DNA of 64,000 nucleotides from Helicobacter pylori (GCA_008032955.1 CP032046.1:1568553-1632552); one strand, 5' to 3'. Shown: positions 9,762 through 21,561, counted from the first letter of the stretch. The notes: generated by a model from the letters alone, not told the origin. Translations and numbers: made by a program.

Positions 9762-11446
9762 TTAAGTTTTAAACAAATTCACTTGTTTGTCTAAACTCAT
9801 GGTCGTTTCGCTCACATGCGTAGCGATGTTTAAAATATCTGAAGAATCGGCTAAAGTCTCAGAAACCACTTTTTCCACTTCCACAAAATCGCTTACCATA
9901 GCTTCAATTTGGTGTCCGGATTTGGCGTAATCGTCCATGCTTTGATTGCTATCTTGCACGACTGAGCTTAAATTAGAACTCATTTTTTCATAAGTTTCTT
10001 GCACGCTTTTACTCATATCGCTCAAGTGCTCCATTTTTTGCGAATTGAGATTCATTTGCGAGCTTACGGCATTGATTTCTTGGACAATCACCATGATAGT
10101 GGAATTGATTTCGGCTAAAGACTTTTGAGTGCGCCCGGCTAAATTCCTAACTTCATCAGCCACCACCGCAAAGCCTCTGCCATGCTCGCCGGCCCTTGCG
10201 GCTTCAATAGCGGCGTTTAGGGCTAATAGATTGGTTTGATCGGCAATATCATTGATAATATCCAAAATGGATTTGACATCATCAGCGTTACGGCTTAGTT
10301 GCTCCACTTTGCTAGAGAGTTCCTCTTCAGTGTGCGCGCTCTCTGTGATTTGAGAAAATAAATCCCCAATCGCTTCCTTGCTCTCTTTGACAAGCGCTTG
10401 CGTTTCAATCAAACGCTTCCTTAACCTTTGAGACTGCTCTATGGAAGCATTCATCATGCTCGCTATATCAGTGGCTTTATTTTTTACGGAATCTAGAGTG
10501 GTTGATGAATTTTTCATGCCCTTTTGGGTTTCTTGCACGATTTGGACTAATTTATCCATTGAAGTTTTATTGAGGGTGGAAATCCCTTTAATCTCTTCCA
10601 TAATCAAGCGGGCGTTCTCCACAAACAAATTGACCCCACGGCCCACTTGCGAGATTTCATCGTTGCGATCATCCACATCAATTTTGGTCCTCAAATCCTT
10701 ATCCCCATGGCTGAAAGCGTTGATTTTAAGGACCAGTTCATCAATGCGTTTCACGATCCTTAATTTAGCGTATATGAGCACCAAAACCACTAACGCTATC
10801 GTCGCTGTCAGTATCCAAAGGAATAATTTCGTGGTGTTTTCATTAAAAACCTTATCTACGCCTTCTGTGATCGCTTTATTTTCTGTGTTAATGTCAGTGT
10901 AATAAGAAGTCGTTGCAATCACCATTTGAGACACTTCATCATAATGCGAGTAGGCGAATTTTTTCTCCGGCACGCCTCCATCATATTTAGGCATTTTATA
11001 ATAAGTGTAGCCTCCCCCTTTTTTAGCCGCCTCCAAATACCCCTAACATAATACACCCCATCAACGCTCTGAGCGTCAAGTCCTGATTGGCCTACGGTTT
11101 TAGGATTGACCGGATCAAACAATACTATCCCATTTTTATCCACCACCACCATATAAATCATGCCCTTATCGTCGTTAATGCGTTTAAAATAATCTAGCGC
11201 CATTTTTCTTGCAGTGGCATTGTCAAAATTTTTGTAATACTCATAAATGCCCTGTTCAAGAAGTTTTGTCATGTAAGCGAGCGTTTTTTCACGCTTCTTG
11301 TATTGCTCGGTTTCTAAATGCTCCATGAGTTGCGCTAACACATCTTTTTGCATAACCTTTACAAAACCAATAAAAAGCCCCCCTAAACCCAAAAGAGCGG
11401 CTAACACGACCAGCATAATACGAGTCCCCAACGAAGCAAACATCAT
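9762..11446 (-). pseudogene. tlpB: Chemoreceptor TlpB, split by a one-base deletion
   Basis: Acid, urea and autoinducer-2 related chemoreceptor of H. pylori (family knowledge). Two overlapping frames make up the gene: 10919-11446 holds TM1 (about residues 7-30) and most of the periplasmic PAS/Cache domain up to GVYYVRG; 9762-11036 continues with the rest of that domain, TM2 ([20 protein letters not shown]), HAMP and the signalling domain with [20 protein letters not shown]. The frame is lost at 11040-11043, where four C (G on the coding strand) are seen and five are needed for [12 protein letters not shown]. Repaired, the gene encodes 561 residues, the usual size. Start ATG follows AGGAGATAA. 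Confidence 0.9.
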
Positions 11447-11507
11447 TTATCTCCTATCAATCATTTTTAAGTCAAACCCTAATTTGAGAGTTCAGCCTCC
11501 AAATGCA

Positions 11508-11521
11508 CCCCCCCCCCCCCC
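11508..11521 (-). repeat. G14 homopolymer in the tlpB 5' leader
   Basis: Fourteen C on the plus strand, hence G14 in the tlpB transcript, 62-75 bases before the start codon and well downstream of the predicted promoter. From the literature as I remember it, this G-repeat varies in length among strains and is the binding site of the trans-acting small RNA RepG, giving length-dependent repression or activation of tlpB and its downstream glycosyltransferase gene. Confidence 0.9.
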
Positions 11522-11602
11522 GAAAAATGAGTGGCGCAAAACAAGATTAAAAATCCGGTTGTTTGAAAACCGCTGAAAAAAGTGAAAAGCCAACAATCTA
11601 GA

Positions 11603-11608
11603 ATTATA
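11603..11608 (-). promoter_or_regulatory. -10 element of tlpB
   Basis: TATAAT on the minus strand (TTCTATAATTCTAG context). Transcription would begin near 11596, producing a leader of roughly 150 bases that contains the G14 repeat. This fits the long leader described for tlpB. Confidence 0.65.
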
Positions 11609-11661
11609 GAACACCCTTTCTTAAGTTAGGCTTAAAAATAAAATAATAAAAATAAAAAATC

Positions 11662-13407
11662 TTATTTAACTTCACTCTCTTTAATGGATCTTATGTTCAA
11701 AGTCCTCCCGTCTTTTGAAGTGGGGATTTTAATGCTCCCCTCTTTTAATTTTTCTCTCAATTTTTCCAGCAACGGGTTTTTGAAATCGTAGTTGATGATT
11801 TCCCAGTTATGTTCCAGTTCAGGGGTTACCTTCCCGCCTTTTTCTTCTGTGATGTATTTGATGATTAAATCTCGTATTTGCCCGTTATCTTGCAATTCAT
11901 CGTAAGAATTATAATACCTATTAGCGTCTGTAACCAAATTTAATGTCTTGGATAATGTCCCAAATCGGTAATTGTTGATCGCTAATTTATAGACCGCTTT
12001 GGGGTCAATGGGTTTGTTGTTGATTGTCGGATTAATAATCCTTGATCCGGCGGGTTTTGTAACATCAACTTGGTATTTCACGCCAGAAAACATATCAAAG
12101 TTATAACCGCGAATATTTTCATTAAAACTGATCGTCAAATCTCCTGGTTGCAACTGATTGTAAAATTGATACGACCATTCCATGTATTTCAACAGATTTT
12201 CACCCGTTATTTTCACTCCAATGAGCGTATTAGCGAACTTGTAAATATAGGCGACATCTTTTCTTTTGAAAGGCCCTTTTTTCAAATTGGTGCCAAAATT
12301 GAATAAGGCTGCCGCTGAAACATCGGCTTTTGCATAATATTTTTGCACTTTATTAATCAATTCTATCACCGGTGTTTCTTGCAATGCGGCGGTGGGCATC
12401 GTGGTGATTTTTTCTTCTCCTGTGATAAAATCAGGCCTGTCAATAAAGGTTTTTGTCACTTCGCCGACCACTTCATTAGCGTATTCTTTTGATTTTTTAT
12501 CCACATATTCGTATTTTTTCGCTAATTCTTCATCTTCGGGCACGCCTTTTGTGGATAGGTTTTCAGTCGTTACGATTTTTTTCTTCGTTTTGGTGTCAAA
12601 TATTACCACGCCTTTTGCCAGATAAGCCCCATACGCTCCAGGCTCAATGGTGTGCACCTTTCCTATTTTGGTGTTATAAACCGCATGCTCATGCCCTGCA
12701 AAAATGATGTCAAATTGCGGGAATTTTTTCGCCAGATCAGGGACTCCATCGCCACCTTTCTCATCTTCTCGCCCCAAATGAAAAGCGCCAATCAAAATAT
12801 CATACTTCCCTTTTAGCTCTTTTAAGGTCTTTTTTAACGCTTCTTCAGCGTCCAAAAACTCTAAGCCCGCAAAATGTTCAGGCGTAGAAGCCTCCCAAGT
12901 GGGGATGTGTGGCACCACATACCCCACAATTGCCACCCTCACGCCATCAATTTTTTTAATAATATAAGGCTTCACAAACGGCTTATTGTCCGCAATTTTG
13001 ATAATATTCGCATTCACGACACCGCCATTAAATCCCTTAATATTCTTTTCTAAAAAATCTTTACTGAAATTAAACTCGTGATTCCCAAGCACACGAATAT
13101 CAAATTTCAAATCGTTTTCGGCTCTAACTAGCGGGTGAACAGGCTCATCGTTAAACAACTCCGCGCTATTACCCTGCAACAAATCCCCGCTGTCAATCAA
13201 AACCACGTTTTTATTCTCAGCCCTTTGCTTTTTGATTAAAGTCGCAATCCTTGTCAAGCCGTTATTGGGTTTTTGCTCGCCAATCGCATAATCATACGAA
13301 AAAAGCCGTCCGTGAATGTCTGAAGTTTCTAAAAACACGATTTTGACTTCTTTTGCAGATATTGAAAGCACCAGCGTTAAAAAGATGACTAAAATTAACT
13401 TTCTCAT
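11662..13407 (-). CDS. Periplasmic 5'-nucleotidase / 2',3'-cyclic phosphodiesterase (UshA family)
   Basis: Exported metallophosphoesterase that would hydrolyse extracellular nucleotides for purine or phosphate salvage. The start at 13407 (MRKLILVIFLTLVLSISA) gives a clean signal peptide and is preceded by GGAAGG; the longer frame to 13434 would bury it. Metal-ligand motifs appear in family order: SDIHGRL, GDLLQGN, GNHEFNF and GHEHAVY, in the first ~240 residues. The C-terminal half is the 5'-nucleotidase substrate domain, ending in a Lys-rich tail. It reads in the same direction as luxS upstream and tlpB downstream but is separated by gaps of more than 160 bases. Confidence 0.88.
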   Translation of the reverse strand: MRKLILVIFLTLVLSISAKEVKIVFLETSDIHGRLFSYDYAIGEQKPNNGLTRIATLIKKQRAENKNVVLIDSGDLLQGNSAELFNDEPVHPLVRAENDLKFDIRVLGNHEFNFSKDFLEKNIKGFNGGVVNANIIKIADNKPFVKPYIIKKIDGVRVAIVGYVVPHIPTWEASTPEHFAGLEFLDAEEALKKTLKELKGKYDILIGAFHLGREDEKGGDGVPDLAKKFPQFDIIFAGHEHAVYNTKIGKVHTIEPGAYGAYLAKGVVIFDTKTKKKIVTTENLSTKGVPEDEELAKKYEYVDKKSKEYANEVVGEVTKTFIDRPDFITGEEKITTMPTAALQETPVIELINKVQKYYAKADVSAAALFNFGTNLKKGPFKRKDVAYIYKFANTLIGVKITGENLLKYMEWSYQFYNQLQPGDLTISFNENIRGYNFDMFSGVKYQVDVTKPAGSRIINPTINNKPIDPKAVYKLAINNYRFGTLSKTLNLVTDANRYYNSYDELQDNGQIRDLIIKYITEEKGGKVTPELEHNWEIINYDFKNPLLEKLREKLKEGSIKIPTSKDGRTLNIRSIKESEVK

Positions 13408-13532
13408 TGAAATCCTTCCATAAAAGAGATTCATAACGATAATTTTTACATAATATTAACGCTGATGCGATGATTCCTGCTAGAATTTAACGCCTATGGG
13501 TAAGATTGGTAAGATTGGTAAAACTTATAAGA

Positions 13533-13577
13533 GAATAGGGGAGCGTTTTAAAATAATCCCCCCAAAACAACCCCTTA
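13533..13577. repeat. Copy 3 of a GGGG/CCCC intergenic repeat, at the luxS 3' end
   Basis: On the minus strand this reads AAGGGGTTGTTTTGGGG, then GGATTATTTTAAAACG and CTCCCCTATTC. It shares GGGGTTGT, G-run, ATT, AAAA and CCCC blocks with the stretches at 39110-39178 and 43541-43615. It begins at the luxS stop codon, so it could act as the luxS terminator. Confidence 0.4.
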
Positions 13578-14033
13578 AACCCCCACTTCAGACCATTCAG
13601 CGCGTTTGTCTAAAAAAGCACGCGCTAAATTCTTAGCACCCTCTAAAGTGTGGTTAGCCGCCCAACCGCATTGCTTTTCATTGCTGGCAGGCACTTCTTT
13701 AGCCTTTAGCACGTCTTGCATCGTCTTTTCTAAAACCTCTAAAATCTCTGTGTAATTGTCATGGTTTAACACCGTGAGATAAAATCCCGTTTGGCAACCC
13801 ATAGGCGACCAATCCACGACATAATTGGCATGGTTGCGGATAATTTCAGCGACTAAATGCTCTAAAGAGTGTAGGCTAGGCATGTCCATGTGATCTTGGT
13901 TGGGTTGCTTGAAGCGCACATCGTATTTGACAATCACATCCCCATTAGCGCCCTTTTTGCGATCAGCGACACGCACATAAGGGGCTTTGACTTTGGTGTG
14001 ATCCAAATTGAAACTCTCTACATTCATTTTCAT
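13575..14033 (-). CDS. luxS: S-ribosylhomocysteine lyase LuxS
   Basis: Cleaves S-ribosylhomocysteine to homocysteine and DPD, the precursor of autoinducer-2. 152 residues, the family size. The zinc site is visible: HSLEH (about residues 56-60) and the Cys in [10 protein letters not shown] (about 125). The catalytic Cys in [10 protein letters not shown] is also present (about 82-84). Start ATG preceded by AAAGGAG. It follows metB by 39 bases on the same strand, forming cysK-metB-luxS, so homocysteine made here is handed to the reverse transsulfuration enzymes. Confidence 0.97.
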   Translation of the reverse strand: MKMNVESFNLDHTKVKAPYVRVADRKKGANGDVIVKYDVRFKQPNQDHMDMPSLHSLEHLVAEIIRNHANYVVDWSPMGCQTGFYLTVLNHDNYTEILEVLEKTMQDVLKAKEVPASNEKQCGWAANHTLEGAKNLARAFLDKRAEWSEVGV

Positions 14034-14072
14034 GTTTTTAACTCCTTTAGTTTATAGATTACAATAAAAACT

Positions 14073-16152
<2,080 letters not shown>

Positions 16153-16269
16153 TATTCCTCCTAATAATAAAAATAACAATAACTCAACTTTAGCGATTAT
16201 GCCTAAACTCGTTAAATGGATTAAGATTTAGGGTAAAATGTTGGCTTATTAACGATCAAGGAGCTTTCA

Positions 16270-16848
16270 ATGAAAACGATAGAATGGAATGAAAAGCAAA
16301 GAAAAGCGTTCCAAGACTTGTTAAAAGAGTTTGTAGAGTCAATTGATGTTAAAGTGCAAGAAAGGAGACAAACAAGCAAAACCCCAAAGATACCAGAATA
16401 CGCTTCATGCCAAAACAGGCTGAACAAGTTTTTAGTGCCATGGGGTTATGCGTGCAAAATCAGTCTTGGCTATGGGTATTTATCCCATGAGCCATCCATC
16501 GCCTTTTGCCGTCAGGATATTTTAGGGGAAGGGTTTGTCAATGGTGAGAAACCAACCCCAAAAAAAGGTTTTTACCTTTGGTTTGCTTACTGTTGGTGCA
16601 ACGATGCAGAAAAGTTTTATCTTCGCATAGGTCGATCCACAGAGCAAGATGAGGAAAAAGAGCTTCAAAAATGCCAAGCGTATGACGAGATCATTGATCC
16701 TAATGGAGACACATACTACCAAGAGAGCTATGACGATTTAGAAGCCGATCTTGAAAGCATTACCAACGATTTTTTACGCTTTGCTAACGAATTTAATCAA
16801 ATCCCCACTGCGTGTTTTGAGTTAGAGCCATCTAGCACAAGCCATTAA
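16270..16848 (+). CDS. Hypothetical protein, weakly McrB-N-like
   Basis: 192 residues, acidic, no signal peptide or membrane segment, preceded by an ideal AAGGAGCTTTCA site. Not recognised with certainty. The order P-S-I-A-F ... P-KKGFYLWFAYCW ... FYLRIGRSTEQ (about residues 77-142) recalls the DUF3578/MrcB N-terminal domain found on modified-DNA-targeting restriction proteins (a conserved PWI segment, then GxYxVY, then L.LxxG). If right, it is a stand-alone domain with no AAA+ or nuclease partner nearby. This link is from pattern memory only. Confidence 0.65.
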   Translation: MKTIEWNEKQRKAFQDLLKEFVESIDVKVQERRQTSKTPKIPEYASCQNRLNKFLVPWGYACKISLGYGYLSHEPSIAFCRQDILGEGFVNGEKPTPKKGFYLWFAYCWCNDAEKFYLRIGRSTEQDEEKELQKCQAYDEIIDPNGDTYYQESYDDLEADLESITNDFLRFANEFNQIPTACFELEPSSTSH

Positions 16849-17031
16849 AACACCCCCCATACCAAAAAGAACTCTCTCATAAGGGATTTTCCTAAAATCC
16901 CACCAACGCTTTTAAGCTAAACCTTAAAAAAGCTATCGTTTGGTTACAATCAAGTTTTGATATTTGGATTAAAAAACGCTTTGAGTGTTTGTTAGATTTT
17001 GTAATCAGTATCCCATTGATGAAAATGAGAA

Positions 17032-17064
17032 AAGCAAGCAGGTTTTGATTAAAACCGCTCGCTT
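17032..17064 (-). terminator. Terminator of the hrcA-grpE-dnaK operon
   Basis: On the minus strand AAGCGAGCGGTTTT pairs with AAAACC-T-GCTTGCTT around an AATC loop: a stem of about 14 base pairs with one bulged base, followed by TTCTCATTTTC. It lies 23 bases past the dnaK stop codon. Confidence 0.7.
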
Positions 17065-17086
17065 GAAAGAAGTTTTAAAAGCGTTT

Positions 17087-18949
17087 TTACTCCACTTCCG
17101 CATCAATCACATCATCGTCTTTTTTCTTGGGTTGCTCGGCGTTGTTTTTATTCGCCATCGCTTCGCCTAATTTTTGAGCCGCTTGCGCTAACGCTTTTGT
17201 CTTGTCTTCAAGTTCAGCTTTAGTAGCGTTATCGTTTTTGACGCACTCTTTAAGGGCGTTAATGGCGTTTTGGATCTCGTTAGCGTCGTTTTCATTCAAA
17301 TTCGTTTTATGCTCATCAAGGCTCTTTTGGGTTTGGTGCGCCAAACTATCGGCATGGTTTCTCGCTTCAATCACTTCTTTTTTCCTAGCGTCTTCTTCTT
17401 TGTGCAATTCAGCGTCTTTAACCATTTTTTCAATTTCGCTATCAGACAACCCGCTAGAGCCAGAAATTTTAATCTCTTGGCTTTTACCGGTATTTTTATC
17501 TTGCGCTGACACGGTTAAAATCCCGTTAGCGTCAATATCAAAGGTTACTTCAATTTGCGGCATGCCTCTTGGAGCGGGCGCGATGCCTTGCAAATCAAAT
17601 TTACCCAACGATTTATTATCCCTTGCCAATTCCCTTTCACCCTGTAAAACCATAATGGACACAGCGGGCTGGTTGTCTTCAGCGGTTGAGAACACTTGAG
17701 ATTTTTTCGCCGGGATAGTCGTGCCTCTATCAATCACTTTAGTCATCACGCCCCCTAAAGTTTCAATCCCAAGGCTTAAAGGCGTAACATCTAATAAAAG
17801 CACATCTTTCACATCGCCTTTTAACACGCCCCCTTGAATGCTCGCGCCCACCGCTACGACTTCATCAGGATTGACGCTTTTATTCAAATCTTTGTTGATA
17901 AAAGCTTTCACCCTTTCTTGGACTTTAGGGATACGAGTGGAGCCGCCCACCATCACCACTTCTGAAATCTCATTTTTGGTTAGCCCTGCGTCTTTGATCA
18001 CGTTTTCAATTTTAGAAATCGTTTCTTCCACTAGATCTTCTGTCAGGCTTTCAAATTTAGCCCTAGTGAGTTTTTTCACCAAGTGTTTAGGCCCGGTAGC
18101 GTCTGCGGTGATAAAAGGCAAATTGATTTCAGTTTCCATCGCAGAGCTCAACTCTTTTTTAGCGTTTTCAGCGGCTTCTTTCAAGCGTTGCAACGCCATC
18201 ACATCGTTTTTAATCTCAATGCCCGTTTCGCTTTTAAACTCACTCGCTAAGAAGTCAATCACACGATTGTCAAAATCATCGCCCCCTAAGAACGCATCGC
18301 CCCCTGTGGCTAAAACTTCTACAACATTATCGCCTGTTTCTAAAACGGTAACATCAAAAGTCCCCCCACCCAAATCATAAACCATGATTTTTTCGCTCTC
18401 TTTTTTATCCAAGCCATAAGCTAACGCCGCGCTTGTAGGCTCATTGATGATCCTTAAAACATTAAGCCCTGCAATCGTGCCGGCTTCTTTAGTCGCTTTC
18501 CTTTGGCTGTCGTTAAAATAAGCCGGAACCGTGATAACCGCTTCAGTAACGCTCTCGCCTAAATAACTTTCAGCGTCTTCTTTGAGCTTCATTAAAATTT
18601 TGGCTGAAATCTCTTGAGGGGTATAAACTTTACCCGAAATCTCAATCGCACAAGCCCCATTCCTATCCACAATCTTATAAGGCAAGCGTTTTTCGGCTTC
18701 TTTAGCCTTATCTTCATTAAACATCAAGCCCATGATTCTTTTAATAGAATAAATGGTTTTTTCTGGATTGGTTACCGCTTGTCTTTTCGCACTCTCGCCC
18801 ACTAAAATCTCGCCCTTATCCGTAAAGGCTACAACAGAAGGAGTGGTGTTTTTACCCTCTTTATTAGCAATAATCTTTGCTTCATTGCCTTCATAAACCG
18901 CCATTGCGGAGTTGGTTGTCCCTAAATCAATTCCAATAACTTTTCCCAT
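17087..18949 (-). CDS. dnaK: Chaperone DnaK (Hsp70)
   Basis: ATP-dependent cytosolic chaperone acting with DnaJ and GrpE. 620 residues: an ATPase domain starting [16 protein letters not shown], with the phosphate loop [11 protein letters not shown] (about 191-201) and adenosine motif [11 protein letters not shown] (about 334-344), then the substrate-binding domain with its lid, ending in [13 protein letters not shown]. Third gene of hrcA-grpE-dnaK, 30 bases after grpE. In this species the operon is repressed by HrcA together with HspR. Confidence 0.97.
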   Translation of the reverse strand: MGKVIGIDLGTTNSAMAVYEGNEAKIIANKEGKNTTPSVVAFTDKGEILVGESAKRQAVTNPEKTIYSIKRIMGLMFNEDKAKEAEKRLPYKIVDRNGACAIEISGKVYTPQEISAKILMKLKEDAESYLGESVTEAVITVPAYFNDSQRKATKEAGTIAGLNVLRIINEPTSAALAYGLDKKESEKIMVYDLGGGTFDVTVLETGDNVVEVLATGGDAFLGGDDFDNRVIDFLASEFKSETGIEIKNDVMALQRLKEAAENAKKELSSAMETEINLPFITADATGPKHLVKKLTRAKFESLTEDLVEETISKIENVIKDAGLTKNEISEVVMVGGSTRIPKVQERVKAFINKDLNKSVNPDEVVAVGASIQGGVLKGDVKDVLLLDVTPLSLGIETLGGVMTKVIDRGTTIPAKKSQVFSTAEDNQPAVSIMVLQGERELARDNKSLGKFDLQGIAPAPRGMPQIEVTFDIDANGILTVSAQDKNTGKSQEIKISGSSGLSDSEIEKMVKDAELHKEEDARKKEVIEARNHADSLAHQTQKSLDEHKTNLNENDANEIQNAINALKECVKNDNATKAELEDKTKALAQAAQKLGEAMANKNNAEQPKKKDDDVIDAEVE

Positions 18950-18979
18950 GTGTTATCCTTTCTTTTAAAATAAATGTTT

Positions 18980-19555
18980 TTAATCGTTTTTAGCAATACT
19001 CACCATTGCCGGCCTCAAAACCCTACCCTTATACTTGTAGCCTTGTTGCAAAACTTGCACGATTTTCCCGTTTTCTTTTTCTTCGCTTTTGACTTGCATG
19101 ATCGCATTGTGGAAATTGGGATCAAATTCTTCTAAGCATTCAATCCCCTCAATGCCATGCCTTGCCAAAACTTCATGCAACTTTTCCATCGTAAGCTCCA
19201 AGCCCTTGGTTAAAGCGCTCTCTTTATCCACTTCAGCTGCACTTCTATGAGCCCCAAGAAGCGCATCAATCACTGGCAATAGATCCAATGCGATTTTTTC
19301 ATACGCATACTCTAACGCCATGCTCTTATCTCTTTCTAAGCGCTTTTTCACATTTTCAAAATCCGCATGCACTCTTAAGTATTTTTCGTGCATTTCTTGG
19401 TATTTAAGCTCAAAATCTTCCTTAATCTCGCATTCTTTTTTGCTCGCTTCTTGCATTTCTTCACCTTGTTGTTCTTTGCAAGCGCAAGCCTTTTCGCAAG
19501 ATTCTAGCTCTTCTTGGCTTAAATGATCGTGTTCTTGGTTGTGTTCATCTTTCAT
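18980..19555 (-). CDS. grpE: Nucleotide exchange factor GrpE
   Basis: Releases ADP from DnaK. 191 residues: an acidic, Cys-containing N-terminal tail ([11 protein letters not shown] at about 20-30), a long helix ([19 protein letters not shown]), and the beta domain with [11 protein letters not shown] and [16 protein letters not shown] near the C terminus, all as in the family. Its ATG overlaps the hrcA stop by one base (TAATG), indicating translational coupling. The cysteine cluster in the N-terminal tail is unusual for GrpE proteins. Confidence 0.95.
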   Translation of the reverse strand: MKDEHNQEHDHLSQEELESCEKACACKEQQGEEMQEASKKECEIKEDFELKYQEMHEKYLRVHADFENVKKRLERDKSMALEYAYEKIALDLLPVIDALLGAHRSAAEVDKESALTKGLELTMEKLHEVLARHGIEGIECLEEFDPNFHNAIMQVKSEEKENGKIVQVLQQGYKYKGRVLRPAMVSIAKND

Positions 19556-20385
19556 TATTTCTCCTTAGAAATGGTTTGAAAAAACCCTTCATAATCGCAT
19601 TCTAGTTTCCCCACGCAAAGCAGTTGCATTCGTTTGTTTTGAAATTCTATAGGGCGTGTTACTAGCATGCAATCAGGCTCTATAAAATGCAACCCTTTTT
19701 TGAAACGCTCCAAAACCTTACCCTCTAAAATGTCAAAAAATAAAGGGCTGTTTAAAAGCGTTTTTAACCCCATCAGATTAAAGCGTGTCATTTGTGCGCT
19801 GGAATACTCCAAACGCTCTAATTGCTTGGCTAAACTCAACGCATTGACAGAAGCAGCGATTAAGCGCACTTCTTTAACGCTTCTGCCCACAAGCTCTAAT
19901 AAAAATTTCTCCATTTTAACGCTGTAACCCACCGTGCAAGAAAACGCCAAAAAATCCAAAATCAAAAAGCGTTTTTCGCATTCAATGACTCTTTCTAAAC
20001 GCTCCAAACTGGGTTTTTTTAACAGCGTAAAAAGCCCAAAATTTTCACTCGCGCTTTTTAAGCGTTTTTCATTCACCTTTAAAACTTCAAAGCGCAACGA
20101 CTTGTGCCAATAGTTTTCAAACGCCTTAAAAGTGGGCAATCTAGCGCCGCTAGAATGGGCTTGATAAAGCATGCCTTCTTTAGAAAGGATTTGAAAATAA
20201 TTCCTGATCGTCGCGCAAGATATTTTCAAGTTTGCCAACTCTTTCAAGCGCTTAGAGCTAATGGGTTCTAAAATCTGCAGATAGGTTTTAACAAACGCAT
20301 CTAACAAACTCTCTTTTTTATTCAAATTAGAACCTACTTTAATTCTTCTTAACATCATTATTTGAAAAATCTCGTCAATCACCAT
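19555..20385 (-). CDS. hrcA: Heat-inducible transcription repressor HrcA
   Basis: Represses heat-shock genes by binding CIRCE operators. The N-terminal winged helix (about 10-85) contains [20 protein letters not shown], matching the HrcA recognition helix pattern (S-x-x-T-I-R-N). The length from the ATG at 20385 (MVIDEIFQ) is 276 residues. An ORF start 11 codons further upstream lies at or before the likely transcription start (about 20400), so it is rejected. First gene of the operon; a CIRCE-like palindrome lies 46 bases upstream of the start, suggesting autoregulation. Confidence 0.92.
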   Translation of the reverse strand: MVIDEIFQIMMLRRIKVGSNLNKKESLLDAFVKTYLQILEPISSKRLKELANLKISCATIRNYFQILSKEGMLYQAHSSGARLPTFKAFENYWHKSLRFEVLKVNEKRLKSASENFGLFTLLKKPSLERLERVIECEKRFLILDFLAFSCTVGYSVKMEKFLLELVGRSVKEVRLIAASVNALSLAKQLERLEYSSAQMTRFNLMGLKTLLNSPLFFDILEGKVLERFKKGLHFIEPDCMLVTRPIEFQNKRMQLLCVGKLECDYEGFFQTISKEK

Positions 20386-20406
20386 TCTTGATGAAAGAAC
20401 CCTCGC

Positions 20407-20412
20407 ATTATA
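20407..20412 (-). promoter_or_regulatory. -10 element of the hrcA-grpE-dnaK promoter
   Basis: TATAAT in context GCGCTATAATGCGAG on the minus strand, 22 bases before the hrcA start. Transcription would begin near 20400. No good -35 is visible, as usual for sigma-80 promoters here. Confidence 0.7.
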
Positions 20413-20431
20413 GCGCAAAAAGTTAATAATC

Positions 20432-20456
20432 TATCACTTGTTTTGAAAAAGTGATA
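20432..20456 (-). promoter_or_regulatory. CIRCE-like HrcA operator
   Basis: A perfect inverted repeat, TATCACTT, nine bases, AAGTGATA. The nine-base spacer and the C-A-C-T core equal the CIRCE consensus (TTAGCACTC-N9-GAGTGCTAA), with differences at the G/T positions. It covers about -31 to -57 relative to the predicted start, overlapping the -35 region, so bound HrcA would block polymerase. Confidence 0.75.
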
Positions 20457-20595
20457 AAAATTAACCGATTTTTCTTTAAAGTTTAGTCTATATCACTAAA
20501 TTTATTTACTAGCATTAAATTAGGATTTTTTATAGAATTGATTTAATTTAGATCTGTTGGGCAACTAATACCTTTTATTAAAAAAACTTGTTATC

Positions 20596-21234
20596 ATGCT
20601 AAACATGAACACACACACAAGAGGCATTGACAGCAATCTGATTCATTCGCTCCAAAGCATTTCATTATCCATGTTTAGAAAGGGTTTTTTTGGGCTTTAT
20701 CAAGGCTCCATTTCAGCACGCATTGGCGCAAATCAGTTTGTGATCAATAAAAGAAACGCTGTTTTTGATCAATTGAATGAAAACACCTTACTGGTTTTGC
20801 ATGACAAGATAGATTACCGCTGGAAAGAAGCGAGCCTGGATTCGCCCATTCATGCGAGCGTGTATCGGGAGTTTTTGGACGCTAAATTCATCGCTTACGT
20901 GCGCCCTCCTTATAGTTTGGCGTATTCCTTGCGCCACAACCGATTGCTCCCTAGGGATTATTTAGGGTATCGTTCTTTGGGCGAAGAAATTTCCATTTTT
21001 AACCCCAAAGACTATGACAGCTGGCAAGAAAGAGCGGATACAGAAATCTTACGCCAACTGCAAGAGAGCAAAAAATATTTTGTTTTCATTAAGGGATGTG
21101 GGATTTTTGCCTACCACAGAGAGCTTTCTAAACTCATGGAAGTTTTTGATTTGATTGAAAACTCATGCAAAGTTTTACGATTGGGCGATTTAATGGATTA
21201 TTGCTATAATGATGATCCACGATTGAGCGTGTAA
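20596..21234 (+). CDS. Class II aldolase/adducin-like protein
   Basis: 212 residues resembling the class II aldolase fold (FucA/AraD): an N-terminal GSISARIGANQFVINKR segment (compare G-N-x-S-x-R in the family), then HASVYREFLDAKFIAYVRPPYSLAYS where the family has its zinc-ligand H-x-H, and a C-terminal helical region. The usual zinc histidines are incomplete here (PPYSLAYS in place of H-P-x-x-x), so it may not be an active aldolase. Start at 20596 or the Met three codons later. It is followed after 20 bases by a small gene on the same strand. Confidence 0.65.
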   Translation: MLNMNTHTRGIDSNLIHSLQSISLSMFRKGFFGLYQGSISARIGANQFVINKRNAVFDQLNENTLLVLHDKIDYRWKEASLDSPIHASVYREFLDAKFIAYVRPPYSLAYSLRHNRLLPRDYLGYRSLGEEISIFNPKDYDSWQERADTEILRQLQESKKYFVFIKGCGIFAYHRELSKLMEVFDLIENSCKVLRLGDLMDYCYNDDPRLSV

Positions 21235-21254
21235 AAAGCTAAAAAGGATAAAAC

Positions 21255-21551
21255 ATGACCATCAACACCCATTACACCCCTAATTTCACGCAACTCCAAA
21301 CCTTGAACAATATCAATAATGACGCAACCATAAAGGACAGGAATCAAGCAGAGCAGGATTTACAACAAAGCAATATTCAAGATGGTTTCAGCCAAGATAA
21401 TACGCAAAACGCCCCTGATTTTGACCGATTACAAGCTTTAAACGCTATCAATAACGACGGCACAATCAAAGACAGATCCCAAGTTGAGAAAAATCTTGCT
21501 GATGGTGAAAATGTCCCTGAAATTTATTCCAGCTTGGACACATACGCTTAA
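21255..21551 (+). CDS. Small hypothetical protein with an internal duplication
   Basis: 98 residues, rich in Asn, Asp and Gln, without signal peptide. Residues 9-36 and 54-81 are copies of one 28-residue unit (P-N/D-F-x-x-L-Q-x-L-N-x-I-N-N-D-x-T-I-K-D-R-x-Q-x-E-x-x-L), spaced 45 residues apart. An AAAAGGATAAAAC site precedes the ATG. It sits between the aldolase-like gene and, convergently, the flagellin glycosylation gene. Function unknown; the strict repeat of I-N-N-D-x-T-I-K-D-R suggests a binding module. Confidence 0.75.
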   Translation: MTINTHYTPNFTQLQTLNNINNDATIKDRNQAEQDLQQSNIQDGFSQDNTQNAPDFDRLQALNAINNDGTIKDRSQVEKNLADGENVPEIYSSLDTYA

Positions 21552-21561
21552 AAGGGGTGTT

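Noticed and set aside
13501..13530. Short direct repeat TAAGATTGG, three partial copies
   Set aside because: Only two full units and no protein or regulatory context; too short to interpret.
16985..17170. Plus-strand ORF of 61 codons before dnaK
   Set aside because: Overlaps the dnaK terminator and 3' end; no ribosome binding site.
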